Below, one piece after another: positions 7,935-15,890 of a DNA stretch of 48,431 bases. Position 1 is the stretch's first letter; each line of letters starts with the position of its first letter. The notes under the pieces were generated by a model. That model was given only the letters and a program-made list of their open reading frames with translations. It searched no databases and was not told where the DNA came from. Origin of the DNA: Tersicoccus phoenicis (GTDB lineage: Bacteria; Actinomycetota; Actinomycetes; Actinomycetales; Micrococcaceae). Both the position numbers and the translations under genes were made by a program. The DNA lies in NCBI RefSeq assembly GCF_001968835.1, contig NZ_MRDE01000004.1, positions 1-48,431 of the forward strand. The letters run 5' to 3'.

Positions 7935-9311
7935 ATGACTGCGTACACCACCGTCAATCCCGCCACCGGCGAGACCCTGCGCGAGTTCGACGAACTGACC
8001 GCCGACGGCGCGGCGGACGTGCTCGACCGCTCACACCGCGCTTTCCTCTCGTGGCGCCGGACTCCGCTCGAGGTGCGCACCCGAGTGCTCGCCCGGGTCG
8101 CCGAGCTCTACGCCGAGCGCCGGCAGGAGCTGTCCGAGCTGACCACCCTGGAGATGGGTAAGCCCGTCCGCCAGAGCGGCTACGAGATGGACATCTGCAA
8201 GGACATCTTCGCGTACTACGCCGACAACGGCCCCTCGTTCCTCGCGGACGAGGAACTCGACGTCGCACGGGGCGGCCGGGCGGTCGTCCGCAAGGAGGCG
8301 ATCGGCCCCCTGATCGGCATCATGCCGTGGAACTTCCCGCACTACCAGGTCGCCCGGTTCGTCGCGCCGAACCTGATGCTCGGCAACACGATCATCCTCA
8401 AGCACGCGCCGAACTGCCCGCAGAACGCCCTGGCGATGGAGCAGATCTTCCGGGAGGCCGGCCTACCCGCCGACGCCTACATCAACGTGTTCGCCACCAA
8501 CGACCAGATCGCCGACATGATCGCCGACCCCCGGGTGCAGGGCGTGTCCCTGACCGGCTCGGAGCGGGCCGGCTCGGCGGTGGCGGAGGTCGCGGGCCGG
8601 AACCTGAAGAAGGTCGTGCTCGAGCTCGGCGGATCGGACCCATTCATCGTGCTGGACGCGCCGGACCTGGACGCCACCGTCAAACAGGCCGCCGGCGCCC
8701 GGCTGGTCAACGGCGGGCAGGCGTGCAACGCCGCCAAGCGGTTCATCGTGCTGGAGGACGTCTACGACGACTTCGTCGAGAAGCTGTCGGCCTCGCTGGG
8801 CGCCGTCACCCCCGGTGACCCGACCAACCCGAAGACGTTCGTCGGCCCGCTCTCGTCCACGAACGCGGTGGACACGCTGATGGGGCAGATCGACGACGCC
8901 GTCGCCAAGGGGGCCAACGTGCACACGGGCGGCAAACGCATCGACGCCGCGGGGGCGTGGGTGCAGCCGACCGTGCTCACCGGCGTGACACCGCAGATGC
9001 GCGCCTACACCGAAGAACTGTTCGGTCCGGCCGCGATCGTCTACAAGGTGGCCTCCGCCGACGAGGCGGTGGAGTTGGCGAACGCGTCGCCCTACGGACT
9101 GTCCGGGTCCGTGTGGAGCGGCGACGCCGACAAGGCCGCCGAGGTCGCCGACCGGCTCGACGTCGGCATGGCGTTCGTCAACGAGCACGGCACCACCGCG
9201 GCGGACCTGCCGTTCGGCGGCGTGAAGCGGTCCGGTGTCGGCCGGGAGCTGGCGCAGTACGGGATGGACGAGTTCGTGAACAAGAAGCTGGTGCGCATCA
9301 CGCGCCGCTGA
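7935..9311 (+). CDS. gabD: NAD(P)-dependent succinate-semialdehyde/aldehyde dehydrogenase
   Basis: A 458-residue cytosolic enzyme of the aldehyde dehydrogenase superfamily, succinate-semialdehyde dehydrogenase branch. Visible elements: PWNFPHYQ for cofactor and substrate binding, SLTGSERAGS, the general base Glu230 in LELGGSDPF, the nucleophile Cys264 in GGQACNAAKRF, and the late EELFGPAA motif. Length matches the family. It oxidises an aldehyde to its acid, probably succinate semialdehyde to succinate; exact substrate is inferred. The ATG at 7935 follows GGTGGGAG. It converges with the next gene, with 12 bases between. Confidence 0.88.
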   Translation: MTAYTTVNPATGETLREFDELTADGAADVLDRSHRAFLSWRRTPLEVRTRVLARVAELYAERRQELSELTTLEMGKPVRQSGYEMDICKDIFAYYADNGPSFLADEELDVARGGRAVVRKEAIGPLIGIMPWNFPHYQVARFVAPNLMLGNTIILKHAPNCPQNALAMEQIFREAGLPADAYINVFATNDQIADMIADPRVQGVSLTGSERAGSAVAEVAGRNLKKVVLELGGSDPFIVLDAPDLDATVKQAAGARLVNGGQACNAAKRFIVLEDVYDDFVEKLSASLGAVTPGDPTNPKTFVGPLSSTNAVDTLMGQIDDAVAKGANVHTGGKRIDAAGAWVQPTVLTGVTPQMRAYTEELFGPAAIVYKVASADEAVELANASPYGLSGSVWSGDADKAAEVADRLDVGMAFVNEHGTTAADLPFGGVKRSGVGRELAQYGMDEFVNKKLVRITRR

Positions 9312-9323
9312 TCGGGTACCCGC

Positions 9324-9983
9324 TCACTCGCCCAGGGCGCGCCGCTCCGCCTCCGCGAACACCTGCTCGAGCCGGGTGACCGCCGCCTCGTAGCGGGTCG
9401 GCCCGGCGGGATCAGCTCCCGGGCCCACGGCCGCGGCCCGCGCGTCCTGCGCCTGGCGCATCGCCCGCACCACCGCGGCGGCCGCCGGCTGCGTCATGTC
9501 GGTCATCTGGGGATAGTCGATCTGCAGCCCGGGGTCGGTCTCGTAGGCGAGCCAGCGGGCGACGACGGCGTCGTGCCGGGCGGTCAGCGAATCCAGTCGC
9601 GAGGTCGCGGCGTCGATCGCCCGTTGCCGGACCTGCTGCCGGGTGGCCCGCAACAGGTATGTGCCGGCGACCATGATGGCGACGAAGGCCGCGACGGCGA
9701 GCAGGATCCCCGCCCGGCCGACGATGGCCGCCCCGAGGGCCGCCACGGCGATGACCCCCGCGATACCGGCGAAACCGGTCCAGAACGCGGCGTCGGGTTC
9801 GATCACGTCCGCATCGGTGCCCCGGCCGGCGGCTCGTGCCGTCCGGTCACCGGACGCCGCGCGATCGACCCGTCCGGCCCGGTCACCCCCCTTGAGCAGC
9901 GCCGCCGAACTGTAGGTGGCGATCCCGGCGATCAGCAGCACGCCGATCACCACGACGAGTAGCGTGATGGCCATCGGTCCCAT
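9324..9983 (-). CDS. Hypothetical three-helix membrane protein
   Basis: A 219-residue protein. A hydrophobic helix at residues 5-27, a charged Arg/Asp-rich loop, and two closely spaced helices at about 68-108 are followed by a cytoplasmic helical domain rich in Ala and Arg that could form a coiled coil. Two in-frame ATGs (9983 and 9974) are possible. No family recognised. It lies 44 bases downstream of the acylphosphatase gene on the same strand and may be cotranscribed with it. Confidence 0.65.
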   Translation of the reverse strand: MGPMAITLLVVVIGVLLIAGIATYSSAALLKGGDRAGRVDRAASGDRTARAAGRGTDADVIEPDAAFWTGFAGIAGVIAVAALGAAIVGRAGILLAVAAFVAIMVAGTYLLRATRQQVRQRAIDAATSRLDSLTARHDAVVARWLAYETDPGLQIDYPQMTDMTQPAAAAVVRAMRQAQDARAAAVGPGADPAGPTRYEAAVTRLEQVFAEAERRALGE

Positions 9984-10027
9984 CGGGGGTTCCTCTCACG
10001 GTCTGTCGGTCGGAACGGGCACGGACG

Positions 10028-10315
10028 TCAGCTGACGGTGAAGCCGTTGAACTGCCCGGTGGCGTCGGAGAACTCACTCCGCACGTGCTCGACGGTGCCG
10101 GGCGTCCGACCCGAGGTGAGCCGGTGCAGCAGGTCCTCGCAGGCGGCCCGGCCACCTTCGACGACGACCCGCACCGTGCCGTCCGCACGGTTGCTTGCCG
10201 ACCCGCTCAACGCGAGCCCGCTGGCCTGCTCCATCGCCCAGTACCGGAAGCCGACCCCCTGCACCATGCCGCTGATCACGGCCGTGAGGCGGGACGGGTC
10301 GCTGTTCACGCCCAT
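10028..10315 (-). CDS. acyP: Acylphosphatase
   Basis: A 95-residue enzyme of normal family length that hydrolyses carboxyl-phosphate bonds. The phosphate-binding loop GMVQGVGFRYW carries the essential Arg (Arg24), and the catalytic Asn (Asn42) sits in GSASNRADGTV. The ATG at 10315 opens the domain directly. The downstream membrane-protein gene is on the same strand. Confidence 0.92.
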   Translation of the reverse strand: MGVNSDPSRLTAVISGMVQGVGFRYWAMEQASGLALSGSASNRADGTVRVVVEGGRAACEDLLHRLTSGRTPGTVEHVRSEFSDATGQFNGFTVS

Positions 10316-10419
10316 ACGTCCAGCGTAGCCACGACACTGCTACCGCGGCAGGGTCGGCGGGTGGAGTGGCGTGGTCAGATCCGCTGCTCACACCGGAACC
10401 CCAACAAGGCGGTTGCTGT

Positions 10420-10491
10420 TCGGGCTGGCGCACCAGAGCCCGAGCAAGGGGCCGACTGTCCGGGCTGGTGTGCGAGTCACGTCGAGCCCGG
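10420..10491. other. Two tandem stem-loops in a 300-base gene-free stretch
   Basis: The stretch 10316-10633 has no convincing gene. It contains two hairpins that begin with the same CGGGCTGG: TCGGGCT/AGCCCGA at 10420-10443 and CCGGGCT/AGCCCGG at 10460-10491. Neither has a following T-run. They could be part of a leader RNA for the RIO kinase gene downstream or a structured end of something else; no known riboswitch class was recognised. Confidence 0.4.
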
Positions 10492-10633
10492 GTGACGGTT
10501 CGCGTGCTCGTCGAGCCCTTGTCGCCCTCACCGGGCGGTGGCAGACTGACGGCGGCGCCGTCCCCGTGGCGAGCGCCCCACCGGGACCGACACCGCGTTC
10601 CCGGGTACCGGGTTCGCAGGAGAGGAGGACGTG

Positions 10634-10723
10634 ATGACCCGTATCGACCGTGGCCGGACCGCCGGCCCCGCCCGTCCGCATCCCTGCCTCTCCTGGAGTC
10701 CTCCCGATGTCCTGGTCCTCTGA
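10634..10723 (+). CDS. Possible 29-codon leader ORF overlapping the RIO kinase start
   Basis: An ATG at 10634 is preceded by a strong GAGGAGGA ribosome-binding site and opens a 29-codon frame rich in Arg and Pro that ends at 10723, 16 bases inside the kinase gene in another frame. The peptide resembles nothing known. It could couple translation into the kinase gene, whose own start has a weaker site. The call rests on the ribosome-binding site and overlap alone. Confidence 0.25.
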   Translation: MTRIDRGRTAGPARPHPCLSWSPPDVLVL

Positions 10724-11618
10724 CCCGAACGCCCCTTCCGATCTCCACCACTTCGCCGGCCTGGTCCTGACCTTCGACCATGCGGGGCCCTCCGACTCGT
10801 TCGACGACGCCGGTGCCCCAACCTTGTTGTCCGGCCAGCGCTGGTCCACCTTCAACGACGTCGAACGCGGTTGCCGCGGCCCGGACCCGCGCCCCGACTG
10901 GGTGGTCGAGGAAGCCGCTGCCGTCGACACCGAACTCGGCGTGCTCAAGACCGGCAAGGAAGCCGACGTCTTCCTGCTCGAGCGGGCCACCACCGCGGCG
11001 TCGTGCCTGCTCGCGGCCAAGCGCTACCGGTCCACCGAGCACCGCCAGTTCCACCGCAGCACCCTCTACACCGAAGGCCGGACCACCCGCCGATCCCGTG
11101 ACGCCCGGGCGCTGGAGTCGGGCTCCTCGTTCGGCCGCACCGTGGCGGCCACCCAGTGGGCGGGTGCCGAGTGGGCGGCCCTGCGGCTGCTGCACGGCGA
11201 GGGCCTGCCCGTGCCCTATCCCGTCCAGCTCGACGGGACCGAGCTGCTGCTCGAGTTCATCGCCGACCCCGACGACGCCTCGGGGCTCACCGCAGCCCCG
11301 CGCCTTCACCAGGCGCCCGTGCCCGACGACGACGGCGTCGACATCCTGTGGGACTGGTGGCACCAGACCGGCGACGTGCTGCTCGCCTTCGCCCGCCTGA
11401 ATCTGGCGCACGGAGATCTCTCGCCCTACAACGTGCTGGCCGCCGGGCGCCGGCTCGTCGTCATCGACGTCCCGCAGATCGTCGACACGGTGTCCAACCC
11501 GCGAGGGCCGGAATTGCTCGCTCGGGACTGCCTGACCATGGGGCGTTGGTTCGTCGGCCGTGGCCTGCCCGTCGACCCGGAGGAACTGGCCACGTCGGTC
11601 CTCACCGAGCTGCGGTAA
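10707..11618 (+). CDS. RIO1-family atypical serine/threonine kinase
   Basis: 303 residues from the ATG at 10707, preceded by TGGAG. RIO features: the flexible nucleotide-binding segment LKTGKEADVFL (residues 80-90), the ATP-anchoring Lys in LLAAKRY (Lys105), the catalytic loop LAHGDLSPYNVL (Asp237) and the metal-binding VVIDVPQIVD (Asp254, in place of DFG). Length and an N-terminal extension of about 70 residues fit bacterial RIO proteins. The target is unknown. An in-frame GTG at 10650 is an alternative start but lacks a clear ribosome-binding site. Confidence 0.87.
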   Translation: MSWSSDPNAPSDLHHFAGLVLTFDHAGPSDSFDDAGAPTLLSGQRWSTFNDVERGCRGPDPRPDWVVEEAAAVDTELGVLKTGKEADVFLLERATTAASCLLAAKRYRSTEHRQFHRSTLYTEGRTTRRSRDARALESGSSFGRTVAATQWAGAEWAALRLLHGEGLPVPYPVQLDGTELLLEFIADPDDASGLTAAPRLHQAPVPDDDGVDILWDWWHQTGDVLLAFARLNLAHGDLSPYNVLAAGRRLVVIDVPQIVDTVSNPRGPELLARDCLTMGRWFVGRGLPVDPEELATSVLTELR

Positions 11619-11635
11619 CAGTTCGTGAGAGCCCG

Positions 11636-11705
11636 CCGAGTGTGCGACTGACGCACCGAAGCGTCCGGCGTTGTCGAGCGGTCAGGGCAACATCGGCACA
11701 CTCGA
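11636..11705. repeat. Second locus of the GAGTGTGCG inverted repeat
   Basis: The gap after the RIO kinase contains CGCCGAGTGTGCG (about 11635-11647) and, about 45 bases on, the inverted CGGCACACTCG (about 11694-11704). The same cores occur at 3590-3672, so this looks like a short dispersed intergenic element. Confidence 0.55.
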
Positions 11706-11745
11706 CCGAAGCGCGATCCCTCCGGATCCGACCGGGAAACGGCTC

Positions 11746-11774
11746 AGGGACGGTGCCGTACCGGCACCGTCCCT
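11746..11774. terminator. Strong hairpin terminator between convergent genes
   Basis: A 13-base-pair perfect stem, AGGGACGGTGCCG against CGGCACCGTCCCT with a three-base loop, lies between the convergent RIO kinase and DJ-1/PfpI genes. It would serve both directions. There is no T-run, as is common for high-GC bacteria. Confidence 0.75.
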
Positions 11775-11790
11775 GCCCGCGTGCGGTGGA

Positions 11791-12357
11791 TCAGGCGTGC
11801 TGTTCCGGGTGCTGGCCCTCGGCGGCCTCCTCGACGACCTTGGCGCTGAACGCGTCGAGGTCGCCGGGGTTCCGGCTGGTGGTCAGGCCTGCGTCGACGA
11901 CGACCGTCTCGTCCACCCAGGTCGCGCCGGCGTTGCGCAGATCGGTCTGCAGCGAGGGGTAGGAGGTCATCGTCCGGCCGTCGACCACGCCGGCCTCGAT
12001 CAGCAGCCACGGGCCGTGGCAGATCGAGGCGACCGGTTTGTGCGCATCGAAGAACGCCTTGGCGAATGCCACGGCGGCCTTCTCCGTGCGCAGGTGGTCG
12101 GCGTTGACGACGCCGCCGGGAATCACCAGCGAGGCATAGTCCTCGGGCTTCGCGTCGGCGAGTTTGACGTCGACGTCGAAGGTGTCACCCTCCTCGGTGT
12201 CCCCGTTCATGCCCTGCACAGTGTCGCCCTTCGGGGAAATCAACACCGGCGTACCGCCGGCATCCTTCACCGCCTGCCAGGGGTGCGTCAGTTCCGCCTG
12301 CTCCACGCCGTCGGTGAGCAGGAACGCGATCTTCTTGCCGTCGAGCGTCTGTGCCAT
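11791..12357 (-). CDS. DJ-1/PfpI family class I glutamine amidotransferase-like protein
   Basis: A 188-residue protein of the PfpI/YhbO group (protease, deglycase or stress protein by homology). The nucleophile elbow ASICHGPW carries Cys113 with adjacent His114, and the conserved Glu19 sits in LLTDGVEQAEL. Length is typical. It is a lone gene with a strong hairpin downstream. Enzymatic activity for this family is debated, so only the fold and catalytic residues are claimed. Confidence 0.88.
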   Translation of the reverse strand: MAQTLDGKKIAFLLTDGVEQAELTHPWQAVKDAGGTPVLISPKGDTVQGMNGDTEEGDTFDVDVKLADAKPEDYASLVIPGGVVNADHLRTEKAAVAFAKAFFDAHKPVASICHGPWLLIEAGVVDGRTMTSYPSLQTDLRNAGATWVDETVVVDAGLTTSRNPGDLDAFSAKVVEEAAEGQHPEQHA

Positions 12358-12526
12358 TGTGTGGTCCTTCCGTCGATCTGCCGTTTCCGGGCCGACGGCC
12401 GATCCGGCCCGGGATCTTCCCGGTGCTCGGGATCGCCGTCCGCACCATCGACAGCCTACTTAGCGTCCGGGCTGGCGGCCAGCCGCGTTCACTGGATGCC
12501 GAATCCGGCTGCTCGGCAGCACCGCC

Positions 12527-13366
12527 CTACTTCACCGCACCCGCGGTCAGACCGGCCACGAAGCTGCGTTGCAGGAGCAGGAAGCCGACCACCACGGGGA
12601 TCGACACGACCAGGGACGCGGCCATGATCTGGTTCCAGTACACATTCGTCTGCGTCGAGTACAGCTGCAGGCCCACCGCCAGGGTGCGGTTCACGTCCGT
12701 CGTCATCACCGACGCGAACAGCACTTCCCCCCACGACGTCATGAAGCTGTAGATCGCGACGGCGACCAGCCCGGGTCGGGCCGCCGGCAGCACCACGGTC
12801 AGAAGCGCCTTCATCGGCCCGCACCCGTCCACCAGGGCCGCCTCGTCGAGGTCCCGCGGGATGCCGTCGAAGTATCCGGCGAGCATCCAGATGGAGAACG
12901 GCAGCGAGAACGTCAGGTACGTGATGATCAACCCGGTGCGGGTGCCCACCAGCTGGATGCCGAACAGGGTGTTGATGTTGACGAAGATGAGGAACAAGGG
13001 CAGCAGGAAAAGCACGCCCGGGAACATCTGCGTGGACAGGACCGTCGTGGAGAACACCGTCCGGCCGCGGAACCGGTACCGCGAGATGGCGTAGGCGGCG
13101 AAGATCGCGATGATCAGGCTGAGCACCGTGGCGACGCCGGCGACGATGACGCTGTTGACGAAGTAGCTGGCCAGCGGCACGGTCTCCCACATGTCGACGA
13201 AGGGCGCGAACGTCACCGTCGTCGGCCACCAGGTGAACGCGCCCTGCACGTCGGAGAGCGGCTTCATCGCCGAGGTGATCATGACGTACACCGGCACCAC
13301 GGTGAACACGGTCAGCACCGCGATGACGACGATCCGGAAGACTCGGGCTCCCGTGGTTTCACGCAT
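12527..13366 (-). CDS. CUT1 carbohydrate ABC transporter permease (MalG-like)
   Basis: A 279-residue inner-membrane protein with six hydrophobic segments and the cytoplasmic EAA loop LDEAALVDGCGPMKALLTVV, which docks the ATPase. It is the last gene of a transporter operon; it starts 8 bases before the end of the partner permease gene, showing translational coupling. The ATPase gene is missing from the locus. Substrate is most likely a sugar or sugar derivative, judged from the divergent operon. Confidence 0.9.
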   Translation of the reverse strand: MRETTGARVFRIVVIAVLTVFTVVPVYVMITSAMKPLSDVQGAFTWWPTTVTFAPFVDMWETVPLASYFVNSVIVAGVATVLSLIIAIFAAYAISRYRFRGRTVFSTTVLSTQMFPGVLFLLPLFLIFVNINTLFGIQLVGTRTGLIITYLTFSLPFSIWMLAGYFDGIPRDLDEAALVDGCGPMKALLTVVLPAARPGLVAVAIYSFMTSWGEVLFASVMTTDVNRTLAVGLQLYSTQTNVYWNQIMAASLVVSIPVVVGFLLLQRSFVAGLTAGAVK

Positions 13367-14336
13367 CTTTCGACCTCCGGTTCAGCACCAGCAGGTAGAT
13401 GCCGGTGACCACGAGCAGGAACAGGAGCAGCAGGACGGACATCGCCGCTCCGGAACCGAAGTTCCAGGTCAGGAACGAGGCGTTGTAGATGTGGAACGAG
13501 ATCAGGTCACCGGCCGGGGGCTGGGCATTGCCGAAGAGCACGAACGGGGTGTTGAAGTCGTTGAACGTCCACAGGAACATCACCAGGACCAGGACCAGGT
13601 TGACGGGGCGCAGCATCGGCAGAGTGATGGAACTCCACTGCCGGAACGGCCGGGCGCCGTCCACGGCGGAGGCCTCGTACACATCCTGGGGGATCGACTG
13701 CAGACCGGCCATCAGCATGAGGAACGCGAACGGCCAGAGCCGCCAGACGGTGACGACGACGATGGCGACGAAGGCGTTGTCGCCGATCAGCCAGAACGGC
13801 TTGTCCCCCCCGAGACCGAGGTTGTCGTACAGGAAGTAGTTCACCGCGCCGGTGTCCTTCTGCAGCATGAACTTCCAGGCGATGATGCCGGCGTACATGG
13901 GCAGCGCGTAGGGCACGAGGAAGAGGGTGCGGAAGAGTCCGCGGCCCCGGAAGGGGCGCTGCAGCGCGACGGCGGCGGCCATGCCGAGCAGCCATGCGAT
14001 GCCGACCACGAGCACGGTGAAGGCGATGGTGATGCCGAAGGAACGGAGCAGACCCGCTCCCACGGCACCGTTGAAGTCCAGGGCCACGGCGTAGTTCTGC
14101 ACGCCGACGAACGGGGCACGGCCCCAGTTGGCGATGAACGCCTTGACCAGGCGGAGGAAGCTCATCCAGATTCCGGTGACCATGGGGATCACATGGATGA
14201 CGAGTTCGAAGACGACGGCCGGGGCCAGCAGTGCGTAGGGCAACCACCAGCCGGGGCGCCGGCGACGGCGTCCGGTGGGCACCGCGGGTGGAGTGGTGGG
14301 ACTGGGGGTGCTGGCGCGCAACGCGGTCGTGGACAC
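13359..14336 (-). CDS. CUT1 carbohydrate ABC transporter permease (MalF-like)
   Basis: A 325-residue membrane protein with an N-terminal low-complexity tail, six to seven hydrophobic segments and the EAA loop VYEASAVDGARPFRQWSSI. The GTG start at 14336 follows AAGGGAG. It pairs with the overlapping MalG-like gene and lies 71 bases after the binding-protein gene. Together they would form the membrane channel. Confidence 0.9.
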   Translation of the reverse strand: MSTTALRASTPSPTTPPAVPTGRRRRRPGWWLPYALLAPAVVFELVIHVIPMVTGIWMSFLRLVKAFIANWGRAPFVGVQNYAVALDFNGAVGAGLLRSFGITIAFTVLVVGIAWLLGMAAAVALQRPFRGRGLFRTLFLVPYALPMYAGIIAWKFMLQKDTGAVNYFLYDNLGLGGDKPFWLIGDNAFVAIVVVTVWRLWPFAFLMLMAGLQSIPQDVYEASAVDGARPFRQWSSITLPMLRPVNLVLVLVMFLWTFNDFNTPFVLFGNAQPPAGDLISFHIYNASFLTWNFGSGAAMSVLLLLFLLVVTGIYLLVLNRRSKDA

Positions 14337-14407
14337 GCGGGCTCCCTTCTCGATGGGGCGGGCGGGCGAGGGTGGGCCCGGCGCGATTCGCCGAGCCCAC
14401 CGTCACG

Positions 14408-15727
14408 TCATCCGGCCGCGGCGACCTGCTGCTGGGCGGTCTCCATGGCGCTTCTGATCTCGTCCGTGCTCACCGTGCCGCCGGAGGCGATCTTGGCGAA
14501 CATGTTGTTCATCGCCTTGCCGACCGTGTTCTCGAACTGGTCCTCGGCGGGCACCAGCGGCAGCGGCTTCGACTTGGTCGTGTAGATGTCGACGAACGTC
14601 TTCGCTTCCTCGGCGTTGTCGGTGAAGTTCGGCGTCACGCCCTTGAGCACGGGCAGCGCGGTGAACTTCTTGTCCAGAGCGCTCTGCGTCTCCGGGCTGG
14701 TCATGAACTTGACGAACTTCAGTGCGGCGTCCTTGTTCTTCGTGTTCCCGAAGACGGAAAGGTTGATCCCGGCGACGTGGCTCGCGGTCTTGTCCGGGCT
14801 GTCCGCCGGCGCCGGGAAGGGCACCACACCGTACTCGCTGGACTTCATGCCGTTCGCCTGGATGCTGTTGTCGGCGTTGTTCTGGTTGATGATCATCGCG
14901 ACCTTGTTGGTGGCGAAGTCGTTGACCGCCTTGGTGCCGTTGTCGTACTGCGCGTTGGAGACGTTGGCGACCTTGTCGGTCTGCATCAGGTCCAGGTAGC
15001 GCTTGATGCCGTTGACCACGCCGTCCGAGGCGAAGGTCGGCTTGCCGTCCTGGTCGAAGAGCTCGGCCCCGTTCTGCGCGGCGTTGATGAACGCGAAGTG
15101 GACGTTCTCCGTGTAGCTGCCGGCGGCGAGCGCGAAGCCGTAGGTCTTGCCGTTGGTCAGTTTCTTCGCCGCGGTCACCATTTCCTCCCAGGTGGTGGGC
15201 GGCTGCAGACCGGCCTTGGCGAACATCGCCTTGTTGTAGTACAGGCCGTAGGCCAGCCCGTACAGCGGCACCGAGGTCGGGTCCTGACCGGCAGCGCCGC
15301 CGGTGTCCAGTGCCGTCTTGACGAACTTGTCCTTGCCGCCGATGGCGTCCATGGCGGACTGGTCGAACGGCATGAAGGCGCCGGTGGACTGCAGGGAGGC
15401 GGCCCAGGTGTTGCCGATGTTCACGACGTCGGGCGCCTGCCCTGAGGTCACGGCCGTCTGGATCCGCGTCTGCAGGTCGTTCCAGCCGATCACCTCCAGG
15501 TTGACCTTGATGCCGGTCTGCTCGGTGAACTTCTGCAGTTGCGGGGTGAGCACCTCCTTGTCGTTGTCCAGGCTGGTGCCCTGGTTGGAGGCCCAGTAGG
15601 TGAGGGTGCCACCGCTGGCACCGCTGCTGCCGCTGTTGGCGGAGTTGCTGCCGCTACCGCCACACGCGGTGGTGGTCAGAGCGAGCGCGGTGATCACGGC
15701 GCTCGCAGCGAGGATTCGAAGTTTCAC
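14408..15727 (-). CDS. Extracellular sugar-binding lipoprotein of the ABC importer
   Basis: A 439-residue solute-binding protein of family 1 type. The signal peptide MKLRILAASAVITALALTTT ends in a lipobox with Cys22, followed by a Gly/Ser linker and the body starting LTYWASNQGTSLDN. The C-terminal region PETQSALDKKFTALPVLKGV is typical of sugar-binding members. The GTG start at 15727 follows AAGGAAG. A good promoter lies about 75 bases upstream. It delivers the sugar to the two permeases encoded downstream. Confidence 0.9.
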   Translation of the reverse strand: MKLRILAASAVITALALTTTACGGSGSNSANSGSSGASGGTLTYWASNQGTSLDNDKEVLTPQLQKFTEQTGIKVNLEVIGWNDLQTRIQTAVTSGQAPDVVNIGNTWAASLQSTGAFMPFDQSAMDAIGGKDKFVKTALDTGGAAGQDPTSVPLYGLAYGLYYNKAMFAKAGLQPPTTWEEMVTAAKKLTNGKTYGFALAAGSYTENVHFAFINAAQNGAELFDQDGKPTFASDGVVNGIKRYLDLMQTDKVANVSNAQYDNGTKAVNDFATNKVAMIINQNNADNSIQANGMKSSEYGVVPFPAPADSPDKTASHVAGINLSVFGNTKNKDAALKFVKFMTSPETQSALDKKFTALPVLKGVTPNFTDNAEEAKTFVDIYTTKSKPLPLVPAEDQFENTVGKAMNNMFAKIASGGTVSTDEIRSAMETAQQQVAAAG

Positions 15728-15801
15728 TGCGGGACTTCCTTGTCTGTGTCGCAGGCGTCGGTGTCGTCACCGGCCGCGGCCAGGAATGTGGCCTGGGCAA
15801 C

Positions 15802-15840
15802 AACGTAGACGTACTAACGACGAGCGTCAATCAAAAGTTC
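15802..15840 (-). promoter_or_regulatory. Promoter and probable ROK operator for the ABC transporter operon
   Basis: On the minus strand: -35 TTGACG (15825-15830), 17-base spacer, -10 TACGTT (15802-15807). The sequence around the -35, AACTTTTGATTGACGCTCGTC, recurs almost unchanged at the promoter of the divergent sugar operon (17222-17242). A shared element overlapping the -35 box is what one expects for a repressor site, and the ROK gene between the two is the natural candidate. Confidence 0.75.
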
Positions 15841-15890
15841 GCAGCTTCTTGTTCGATCTCCTCGCACGAACCCTCCGAAGTCGGTGGAGG

